From Deltaproteobacteria bacterium (GTDB lineage Bacteria; Desulfobacterota; Desulfobulbia; Desulfobulbales; SURF-16), in NCBI GenBank assembly GCA_029939635.1, contig JAOZSN010000083.1:1-11785 (forward strand): a DNA stretch of 11,785 nucleotides. The letters run 5' to 3'. The notes beneath the pieces were generated by a model. The model made no database searches. It saw only the letters and a program-made list of their open reading frames with translations, and had not been told where the DNA came from. Both the position numbers and the translations under genes were made by a program. This document shows positions 5,586 to 11,785 of the stretch, one piece after another. Each line of letters opens with the position of its first letter. Within the stretch, counting starts at the first letter, position 1.

Positions 5586-7226
5586 ATCTCTAAACTAACC
5601 GGCAATACCCAAGGCCTGAAAAAAGGCCAAATTAGTCGCCTGGAACGTCTAGTTAAACGGCGTGTAGATCCTGATCTCATGGTGAGCCCGGAACTGGCCC
5701 GTGAAATGGCGGAGATTTCCACTGAACTTAATCGTCAGGTTGGTGTGCTTATGAATCGTAACGGTGGGGTGGAGACCGTTATTGTTGGGGACTATAAGTC
5801 AATTTTCATACCTTCCTTGAGTCATCTCCGCAGTGGTGGCGAGCGCTTAAAGGGTGTGCGTTGCGTTCATACCCATCTTGGCGGCGAAAAAATCAGCCGT
5901 GATGATTTGATGGATCTGCTCTTCTTGCGTCTTGATCTCATGGTGATGGTTGAGGTTCGTGATGGTCTGGCTCATCGTCTGCATGGTGTCCATCTTGCCC
6001 CTAATTCTGGGCCTGATGATGAGGGTTGGCATTTCTTAGAGCCGGTGGTTCCCAGCCAGCAAAATGTTGATATTCAGCAACTCATTGCCTCCTTGGAAGA
6101 TGAGTTTGCTCGGTTGCAGCCCACTAAGGATGTTGATAAGGGAAAGGATCGGGCCATCCTCATCTCTGTTACCACCTCTGCTAAACAGGTGGCTGCCGCC
6201 CATATGGCCGAGCTTGAGGAGTTGGTTCGTTCTGCTGATGTGCAGGTGCTTGATACGGTGATCCAGCGCCGTCATAAGATCAACCCCAAACTTATTCTTG
6301 GTACGGGTAAACTGGGCGATATCATGCTCCTTGCCCTGCGTCATAATGCTAACCTGCTCATCTTTGATCAGGATCTCAACCCATCCCAGGTTCGCTCCAT
6401 CACTGAACATACCGAGTTACGTGTTATTGACCGTACCCAGCTCATCCTTGATATCTTTGCTCGCCGGGCCTTAAGTCGGGAGGGTAAGTTACAGATTGAG
6501 ATGGCCCAGCTTAAATACCTGCGGCCTAGACTTGGCATGCGGGATGATTCTCTCTCCAGACTCACCGGTGGTATTGGTGGTCGTGGCCCAGGCGAGACCA
6601 AACTGGAGATTGATCGCCGTCGTCTCAGCGATCGTCTGTCCCGCTTGGCCAAGGATCTCAAGAAAATAGGCCGTGAGCGTAGTCAGCGCCGTCGTCGGCG
6701 CCGTCAGAAGGATCTGCCTGTTATTTCCTTGGTGGGTTACACCAATGCCGGTAAATCCACCCTGCTTAATACCTTGACTAAGAGTACCATTTTAGCTGAA
6801 GATAAACTCTTTGCCACCTTGGATCCCACCAGTCGTCGGCTTCGTTTCCCCGAGGATGTTGAGGTTATTATTACTGATACTGTTGGCTTTATCAGGGCAT
6901 TGCCTGCGGATCTCATGCAGGCCTTCAAGGCCACTCTTGAAGAGTTGGAGGAGGCTGATTTACTTATCCATGTCATTGACCTGGCCAACCCTCATTTTGA
7001 GGAACAGATGGCAGTGGTGGACGATGTGTTACGGGATCTTGACCTGCATACCATCCCGGTGCTGCGTGTCTTTAATAAGATAGACCAACTCGATGATGAT
7101 TTCGTTCGTAATCAAGTATTGATCCACGGTGGTGTTGCCTTAAGCGCCATAGACCCTTCTACTTTTGCCCTTTTTCTGGCAGAGGCAGAGAGTCGTGCCA
7201 CTAAGCAATGGCAAGGTCGATTATGA
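5586..7226 (+). CDS. hflX: GTPase HflX, long form, start codon uncertain
   Basis: HflX is an Obg/HflX-superfamily GTPase that binds 50S subunits and helps split or rescue stalled ribosomes. Numbered from the first in-frame ATG (5679), the protein has 515 residues. The HflX N-terminal domain includes ILGTGKLGDI (206-215), the signature GGIGGRGPGETKLE lies at 297-310, and an Arg-rich helix RSQRRRRRRQK spans about 334-344. The G domain follows: G1 GYTNAGKS (353-360), G3 DTVGF (400-404), G4 NKID (466-469), G5 SAI (489-491). The open frame extends upstream to 5550 without any ATG, GTG or TTG. It encodes KLTGNTQGLKKGQISRLE, which matches how long HflX proteins normally begin. GGAG at 5574-5577 lies 8 nt before ATC 5586, where a start would be expected, giving 546 residues. 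ATC is almost never a start codon, so a mutated start, a sequence error or use of ATG 5679 (which lacks a Shine-Dalgarno) all remain possible. The stop overlaps the next gene by four bases. Confidence 0.9.
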   Translation: MSKLTGNTQGLKKGQISRLERLVKRRVDPDLMVSPELAREMAEISTELNRQVGVLMNRNGGVETVIVGDYKSIFIPSLSHLRSGGERLKGVRCVHTHLGGEKISRDDLMDLLFLRLDLMVMVEVRDGLAHRLHGVHLAPNSGPDDEGWHFLEPVVPSQQNVDIQQLIASLEDEFARLQPTKDVDKGKDRAILISVTTSAKQVAAAHMAELEELVRSADVQVLDTVIQRRHKINPKLILGTGKLGDIMLLALRHNANLLIFDQDLNPSQVRSITEHTELRVIDRTQLILDIFARRALSREGKLQIEMAQLKYLRPRLGMRDDSLSRLTGGIGGRGPGETKLEIDRRRLSDRLSRLAKDLKKIGRERSQRRRRRRQKDLPVISLVGYTNAGKSTLLNTLTKSTILAEDKLFATLDPTSRRLRFPEDVEVIITDTVGFIRALPADLMQAFKATLEELEEADLLIHVIDLANPHFEEQMAVVDDVLRDLDLHTIPVLRVFNKIDQLDDDFVRNQVLIHGGVALSAIDPSTFALFLAEAESRATKQWQGRL

Positions 7227-7837
7227 ATCCATTTTTCCTCTCCTTCTCCGGGCGTTATGTGCTGGCTAGTATGGTTGTTCTGTGCCTGCTGCTCGTGACC
7301 CTTGTGCCTGGTAGTCTGGCAGCTGGGCCTAAATCAAAGGCCAAAATCAGTGATGGTCTGGTGATGAATGGTGATGATAATTTACTGCTTTACTTTCGCT
7401 TGTTGGATGGTCTGACTCCCCAGGTGGAAGAGGGGGTCAATAACGGTATTCCCCTTACCTTTACCTTTTTGGTGGAGCTTCATCACCATACCCTGCGTGG
7501 CCTGCAGTCCATTGCCAGTATGAGTTTTGACTACCAACTGCGCTTTGATACCCTTAAAGAGGAGTATCTTTTTACCTCGACCCGGCGGCCAGATCAGCTG
7601 ATCATGGTGCGCTCATTAGCTGAGGCCTCTGAGCTGATGACCTGGGTTCATGATCTACCTCTCATTCCTTTAAGTTCCTTGCAACCCGGCCATCGCTATA
7701 CCGTCAAAGTCATGGCCAAGTTTGCCCGCAAGGGGTTGCCTCCCCGTTTTCAGAATGTCCTAGGGTTTGTCTCCATGTGGGATTTTTCCACGGATTGGCA
7801 TTATATCAGCTTTACCATGCCAGGAGAGTCAAGCTGA
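7223..7837 (+). CDS. DUF4390 family protein, exported or membrane-anchored
   Basis: This is a 204-residue protein of unknown biochemical function. Residues 11-33 (RYVLASMVVLCLLLVTLVPG and on) form a hydrophobic signal segment after a short N-terminus with one Arg; SLAAGP (31-36) is a plausible signal peptidase I site, so the rest should be periplasmic. The family is recognised from GVNNGIPLTFTF (71-82) and the C-terminal MWDFSTDWHYISF (185-197). ATG 7223 is preferred over ATG 7208: it overlaps the hflX stop as ATGA and has AAGG at 7214-7217, whereas 7208 has no Shine-Dalgarno. Its own stop overlaps the ntrY start (TGATG). From family knowledge, DUF4390 genes often sit directly ahead of NtrY-type kinases in other proteobacteria, so it may be an accessory or sensing partner of the kinase (inference). 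Confidence 0.82.
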   Translation: MNPFFLSFSGRYVLASMVVLCLLLVTLVPGSLAAGPKSKAKISDGLVMNGDDNLLLYFRLLDGLTPQVEEGVNNGIPLTFTFLVELHHHTLRGLQSIASMSFDYQLRFDTLKEEYLFTSTRRPDQLIMVRSLAEASELMTWVHDLPLIPLSSLQPGHRYTVKVMAKFARKGLPPRFQNVLGFVSMWDFSTDWHYISFTMPGESS

Positions 7838-10056
7838 TGAGCCAGGTTATCGGGGAGGACAGGAAAGGGCGGGCCAAGCGCAAGAAGCAGAGGATCTGGT
7901 GGGTTATAGCCTTTTGTGTCATCTGTATTCCTATTCTCACCTATCTGGAAACCAGGGTCATGAACCTGGGAGAGGTACCCTTTCCTGTCAGTGGTAATGT
8001 GTTGGTCTATGTGTTGATCAATATCAATATTTTACTGCTGTTGCTCATGATCTTTTTGGTGCTGCGTAATCTGGTGCAGCTTGTTTTTGAGCGGAAACGG
8101 CGGATACTGGGAACCAGGCTGCGTACCAAGCTGGTCATTTCTTTTGTCTCTATGGCTCTTATCCCCACCTCAATTTTGTTCTTTCTTGCCCTGCAGTTTG
8201 TTTCAACATCCATGGATTATTGGTTCAATATTAATGTAGAGCAGGCCTTGGTAGAATCACTCTCCATTGCCCGTGATGTATATAAGGAGAGTCGTCACGA
8301 GGCCGTCAGCCTGGGTGAGGGTACCTCCCAGCTCTTGGAATCAAGCCGCTATCGAACGCTTACCGACACCTCCCTTGATCTCTTTTTGGCTGATATGGTG
8401 GATAACAGAGGGTTGGCCCTTTTAGAGCTTATCTCTGACCAGCGTCGTTCTAAGGTGAAGGTGGTGGCGGCAGAGCTGGCTGACCAGGAAATTCCTGCTG
8501 TGCCAGCTTCCTTGGTGCGCCAGGCCTTTGCCGGTGAAAAAAATCTGACCACCATTGAACCCCTTGCTGGTGGTGAGTTAGTGATGAGTGCCACTCTTGT
8601 CCAGCTTGGGCGTTGGCAAAACACCCCCCATGTGCTGGTGGCTGCTGTCTTTATACCTGAGGAGAAATTGGCGCAATTGGCCAAGATTTCAGATGGCTTG
8701 ACTGGCTACCGTCAGCTCATGCTTTTGCAGCAACCCCTGAAAACAAGTCTGCTGGTTATTTTGCTCATTGTTTCCTTGCTTGTTGTTTTTGCTGCCATCT
8801 GGTTTGGCTTTTATGTGGCTGCTGGTCTTACCAACCCTATTGGTACTTTGGCTGAAGCAACTCGGAAGGTGGCTGATGGCGAGCTTGATTTTAAGATCAG
8901 GCGTGAGTCGGGTGATGAGATGGGCACCCTGGTTGATTCCTTTAATAAGATGACCCATGATTTACTGGCTGGTCGGCAGCATCTACAGGAGTCAAACCTG
9001 GAGCTTGAAAATAGGCGGCGTTATACCGAAACCATCCTGCAGAATGTCTCTGCTGGTGTTATTTCCCTTGATAGTGATGGTACCATTGTCACTATCAACA
9101 CCTTTGCCGAACGTTTGTTAAGGATTGATGCCTCAACCTTGATCAACAAGGATTACCGTATGGTGTTGTCCCCAGAACATCAGGCGGTGATGACCGGATT
9201 TCTCTTTGAATTGGATAGTTCTGGCCAGCTGACTTTGGAGCGGCCTCTGCAACTTACCGTAGGGCAGGAGACCTTTTCCCTACGTATTAATATTACCCGT
9301 CTGTACGATGAGCAGGGCCATGATTTAGGTGTGGTACTGGTTTTTGATAATCTCACCGAGCTGGAAAAGGCCCAGAGAATGGCGGCTTGGCGCGAGGTGG
9401 CCCGCCGTATTGCCCATGAGGTAAAAAACCCCCTCACTCCCATCCAGCTTTCGGCCCAGCGTTTACGCAAACGCTATCTTGACAAATTGGCTGGAGAAGG
9501 GGATATTTTTGATCTATGCACCAAGACCATTGTTAATCAGGTGGATGAGCTCAAACATTTGGTCTCTGAGTTTTCCAGTTTTGCACGCATGCCAGCGGCA
9601 CGTAAAGCCCTGAATATGTTGCCGGATATGGTGCGGGAGGCCCTGTCTCTCTATCAGGAGGGCCATGCCCATGTTCAGTTTCAGATGATATGTCATCAGG
9701 AAATCCCACCCTTTCTCTTTGATCGCAAACAGCTGGAGCGGGTGTTGGTGAACCTCCTGGATAATAGTGTGGCTGCGCTGCATGAGGGGGATGGTGCGGG
9801 AGCGGTTGATGTGGAAATTTCTCTGGATGAGGCGCAGAACGTGGTCTTCCTGGAGGTGCGCGATAATGGCAGCGGTGTCGATGATGAGGACAAGCTGCAC
9901 CTCTTTGAACCTTATTTTACCACCAAACAGACCGGCACTGGTTTGGGCTTGGCCATTGTCTCGACGATTATTTCTGACCATGGTGGGTATATTCGGGTAA
10001 AGAATAATAAACCTAAAGGCACATGTATAGTGGTAGAGTTGCCGTTGGTGGCCTAA
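7837..10056 (+). CDS. ntrY: NtrY-type membrane sensor histidine kinase
   Basis: This 739-residue sensor kinase should phosphorylate the NtrX regulator encoded next. Domains in order: a basic N-terminus; three hydrophobic segments (about 20-37, 55-76 and 98-122); an extracytoplasmic loop of about 180 residues (123-300); a fourth membrane segment (304-329); HAMP (about 330-382, NPIGTLAEATRKVADGELDF); PAS (about 395-510, VSAGVISLDSDGTIVTINTF); HisKA with AHEVKNP and phospho-acceptor His 527; and the ATPase domain with N box LDNSVAAL (641-648), G1 DNGSG (676-680), F box FEPYFTTK (690-697) and G2 GTGLGLA (700-706). All catalytic motifs are intact. ATG 7837 is chosen because AGGAGA at 7822-7827 lies 9 nt upstream and it overlaps the DUF4390 stop; the frame stays open further upstream, but inside that gene. 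The signal is not identifiable. NtrYX systems elsewhere respond to nitrogen, redox or envelope cues. Confidence 0.93.
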   Translation: MSQVIGEDRKGRAKRKKQRIWWVIAFCVICIPILTYLETRVMNLGEVPFPVSGNVLVYVLININILLLLLMIFLVLRNLVQLVFERKRRILGTRLRTKLVISFVSMALIPTSILFFLALQFVSTSMDYWFNINVEQALVESLSIARDVYKESRHEAVSLGEGTSQLLESSRYRTLTDTSLDLFLADMVDNRGLALLELISDQRRSKVKVVAAELADQEIPAVPASLVRQAFAGEKNLTTIEPLAGGELVMSATLVQLGRWQNTPHVLVAAVFIPEEKLAQLAKISDGLTGYRQLMLLQQPLKTSLLVILLIVSLLVVFAAIWFGFYVAAGLTNPIGTLAEATRKVADGELDFKIRRESGDEMGTLVDSFNKMTHDLLAGRQHLQESNLELENRRRYTETILQNVSAGVISLDSDGTIVTINTFAERLLRIDASTLINKDYRMVLSPEHQAVMTGFLFELDSSGQLTLERPLQLTVGQETFSLRINITRLYDEQGHDLGVVLVFDNLTELEKAQRMAAWREVARRIAHEVKNPLTPIQLSAQRLRKRYLDKLAGEGDIFDLCTKTIVNQVDELKHLVSEFSSFARMPAARKALNMLPDMVREALSLYQEGHAHVQFQMICHQEIPPFLFDRKQLERVLVNLLDNSVAALHEGDGAGAVDVEISLDEAQNVVFLEVRDNGSGVDDEDKLHLFEPYFTTKQTGTGLGLAIVSTIISDHGGYIRVKNNKPKGTCIVVELPLVA

Positions 10057-10136
10057 GAAGAGATTAAAAAATGTAACGGTTGAGAGTTTGGGGTAACTTG
10101 TTGGCCTCGCTGAATAGTTACAAAAGAGCAAAAAAA
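10057..10136 (+). other. 80-nt ntrY-ntrX spacer with a possible hairpin
   Basis: This gap breaks the otherwise overlapping operon. GTAAC (10073-10077) can pair with GTTAC (10117-10121), or TAACT (10094-10098) with AGTTA (10116-10120). Either is short and uncertain. No T run follows, so transcription probably continues into ntrX. An A-rich run precedes the start codon, with only a weak Shine-Dalgarno, AAGAG at 10124-10128. Confidence 0.3.
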
Positions 10137-11507
10137 ATGGCAAAAAAAATTTTGGTAATTGATGATGAGGTGATGATCCGTGAATCACTGGCCGGCATCC
10201 TGTCCGATGAGGGCTTTGAGCCCGTGTTGGTGGAGGATGGGGAGACTGGTTTGGCAGCGTTGAACAACGAGTCCATTGACCTGGTCTTACTGGATATCTG
10301 GATGCCGGGCATGGATGGCATGGAGGTCTTGCCCAAGATCAAAGAGCAGTTTGCTGATCTGCCGGTGATCATGATTTCCGGCCATGGTAATATTGAGACT
10401 GCGGTACAGGCCACCAAGATGGGCGCCTTTGACTTTATTGAAAAACCACCATCCTACGATAAAATTATTCTCTCCATTACCAATGCCCTGAAACTCTCCA
10501 GCCTGACCCGTGAAAATGAGATCTTGAAGGCGGGTGGTGGCTCTTTCCAGGAACTCACCGGCGTGTCGCCAGCCATGACTGGCCTGCGTCAGCAACTTAT
10601 GCGTGTCGCTCCTTCAGATGCCTGGGTTCTCATTCGTGGTGAGCATGGTACTGGCAAGGAGTTGGCAGCGCAGACCATCCACCATTACTCGAGCGTGGCT
10701 GATAAGCCCATGATTGAGGTTAACTGCGCTGCTATTCCTGATGAGCTTATTGAAAGTGAATTGTTTGGCCATGAGAAAGGAGCCTTTACCGGTGCCACCT
10801 CCTCCAAGCGCGGTAAATTTGATCTGGCTGATGGCTCAATTCTCTTTCTTGATGAAATTGGCGATATGAGCATGAATGCCCAAGCCAAGGTATTGCGCAT
10901 TCTCCAAGAGCAGAAATTTGAGCGGGTAGGTGGAGCCAAGACTGTTTCTATTAATGTCCGGGTTGTGGCTGCCACCAATAAGGATCTCGAGGAGGAGATA
11001 AAAAATGGTACGTTCCGGGCAGATCTTTTTTATCGCCTTAATGTCATTCCCATAACTCTGCCACCTCTGCGGGAGCGCCTTGAGGATATCCCCCATTTGG
11101 TTACGGACCTGATGAAGGTTTTTGTCACCAAGGGTTTTAGTGATCGTGTTTTTACCACAAATGCCATTCGAGCCCTGCAATGTCATGAGTGGCCAGGTAA
11201 CGTACGTGAGTTGCGCAACTTCTTAGAGCGTTTACTCATCATGTGCTCAGAAGAGGAAATTGACGTTGAGCAGGTGACCATGCTTTTAGGCAACAGCGCT
11301 GCGGTGGCTGCTGGCCCTGTCCTGCCCACTGGCTCTTTAGGCGATTATGATGATGTGCCGTTTAAAGAGGCTAAAAAAATGTTTGAGAGTGATTTTTTAC
11401 GTGAACGGTTACAGGCCAATGATGGTAATATTTCAAAAACCGCTGAAGAAATCGGCATGGAACGTAGTCATCTTCATAAGAAAATTAAGGCCCTTGGCCT
11501 AACTTAG
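10137..11507 (+). CDS. ntrX: NtrX-type sigma-54-dependent response regulator
   Basis: This 456-residue activator of sigma-54 promoters is presumably switched on by NtrY. The receiver domain (1-118) has the acidic pair Asp 9/Asp 10, phospho-acceptor Asp 53 in LVLLDIWMPG, Ser 81 and Lys 103. The AAA+ domain (about 140-375) has Walker A GEHGTGKE (168-175), the sigma-54 contact loop GAFTGA (215-220), Walker B ILFLDE (235-240), and FRADLFYRLNVIPITLPPLR (293-312) around the arginine fingers. A Fis-type helix-turn-helix closes the protein (about 427-452, NDGNISKTAEEIGMERSHLH). All elements needed for sigma-54 activation are intact. ATG 10137 is chosen because MAKKILVIDDE is the usual receiver start; an upstream TTG at 10080 would only add an unrelated leader. 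Target promoters are unknown, and no clear -24/-12 element was found in this window. Confidence 0.94.
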   Translation: MAKKILVIDDEVMIRESLAGILSDEGFEPVLVEDGETGLAALNNESIDLVLLDIWMPGMDGMEVLPKIKEQFADLPVIMISGHGNIETAVQATKMGAFDFIEKPPSYDKIILSITNALKLSSLTRENEILKAGGGSFQELTGVSPAMTGLRQQLMRVAPSDAWVLIRGEHGTGKELAAQTIHHYSSVADKPMIEVNCAAIPDELIESELFGHEKGAFTGATSSKRGKFDLADGSILFLDEIGDMSMNAQAKVLRILQEQKFERVGGAKTVSINVRVVAATNKDLEEEIKNGTFRADLFYRLNVIPITLPPLRERLEDIPHLVTDLMKVFVTKGFSDRVFTTNAIRALQCHEWPGNVRELRNFLERLLIMCSEEEIDVEQVTMLLGNSAAVAAGPVLPTGSLGDYDDVPFKEAKKMFESDFLRERLQANDGNISKTAEEIGMERSHLHKKIKALGLT

Positions 11508-11553
11508 TAACAATAAGCTATCCCTTCTAAACCTCTACATAACTGAATAAAAA

Positions 11554-11785
11554 ATGTCTGACGATACTGCCTCCTTTCCCAATGAAAAGGATCTAGAAAA
11601 AGAGCTGGGTGATTATCTCAGCGATAAATATGGTGGCCGGGTGAAGATCATTTCTTCCGGATTGCTGCCTGTACCCATAAAGGATGAGGGGGCTGGGCAA
11701 ACCACCCAGGATAAAGGGTTGGAAGAATTTACCTTTGATCTCAAACCCCAGGAGCTGGTGGACTATCTTGACGAGTATGTTGTTC
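11554..11785 (+). CDS. ClpX/HslU-like AAA ATPase, N-terminal part only
   Basis: The frame opens at ATG 11554 (MSDDTASFPNEKDLEKELGD) and runs off the right edge after 77 complete codons. YLSDKYGGRVKIISSG is followed by an acidic, probably flexible linker and then LKPQELVDYLDEYVV. That last piece matches the stretch just ahead of the P-loop region in ClpX and HslU (P-x-E-I-x-x-x-L-D-x-Y-V-I). It therefore looks like the start of a ClpX-like unfoldase variant without the ClpX zinc-binding domain, a type found in Desulfobacterota. The Walker motifs lie outside the window, so the call rests on this short match. No good Shine-Dalgarno precedes the ATG, and no terminator is seen between ntrX and this gene (46 nt), so it may be co-transcribed. 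Confidence 0.62.
   Translation, partial: MSDDTASFPNEKDLEKELGDYLSDKYGGRVKIISSGLLPVPIKDEGAGQTTQDKGLEEFTFDLKPQELVDYLDEYVV

Noticed and set aside
7208..7222. ATG 7208 as start of the DUF4390 gene
   Set aside because: No Shine-Dalgarno precedes it; ATG 7223 has AAGG at a workable distance and the ATGA overlap typical of coupled genes.
11488..11500. Palindrome AGGCC-CTT-GGCCT at the end of ntrX as a terminator
   Set aside because: The stem is only 5 bp, it lies inside the last codons, and no T run follows.

Overview
The window looks like a chromosomal segment of a Desulfobacterota bacterium (former Deltaproteobacteria, perhaps Desulfobulbales). This rests on the gene content and order: a cysteine-tailed Mrp/Nbp35 ATPase, SelB, a long-form HflX, DUF4390, NtrY-NtrX, and a ClpX-like AAA ATPase. 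The assignment is inference from family knowledge; nothing here names the species. Except for a decayed transposase at the left edge, all recognised genes lie on the + strand.

Layout. Positions 1-1030 (minus strand) carry an IS630-family transposase that runs off the left edge. It keeps its DDE residues but has a stop at codon 13 and a +1 frameshift near 634. After a 283-nt gap comes mrp (1314-2267). Next is a 236-nt leader holding a possible 15-codon mini-ORF ending in UGA and then a very strong hairpin (2443-2479), followed by an MBL-fold hydrolase (2504-3139) and selB (3143-5059), which are closely coupled. A 526-nt segment follows with no convincing gene and a widely spaced 26-nt inverted repeat. 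Then comes a tight run: hflX (about 5586-7226), a DUF4390 exported protein (7223-7837), the sensor kinase ntrY (7837-10056) and the sigma-54-dependent regulator ntrX (10137-11507). The window closes inside a ClpX/HslU-like ATPase (from 11554).

How the genes work together. SelB delivers selenocysteyl-tRNA to in-frame UGA codons, so the organism should make selenoproteins; no selA, selD or tRNA-Sec is visible here. HflX is a ribosome-associated GTPase. DUF4390, NtrY and NtrX look like one signalling unit: an exported or membrane-anchored protein, a membrane sensor kinase and a sigma-54 activator, with overlapping start and stop codons through ntrY.

The most interesting point is the hairpin ahead of the MBL-selB pair. 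It has the shape of an intrinsic terminator. Its tip, however, has a single bulged U, three base pairs and a four-base loop starting with G, which is the layout of a minimal bacterial SECIS element. A UGA ending a mini-ORF lies 21 nt upstream of the loop. This suggests a possible SelB feedback element or attenuator. The second point is hflX: its conserved N-terminus extends about 30 codons upstream of the first ATG, and a well placed Shine-Dalgarno sequence points at an ATC codon.
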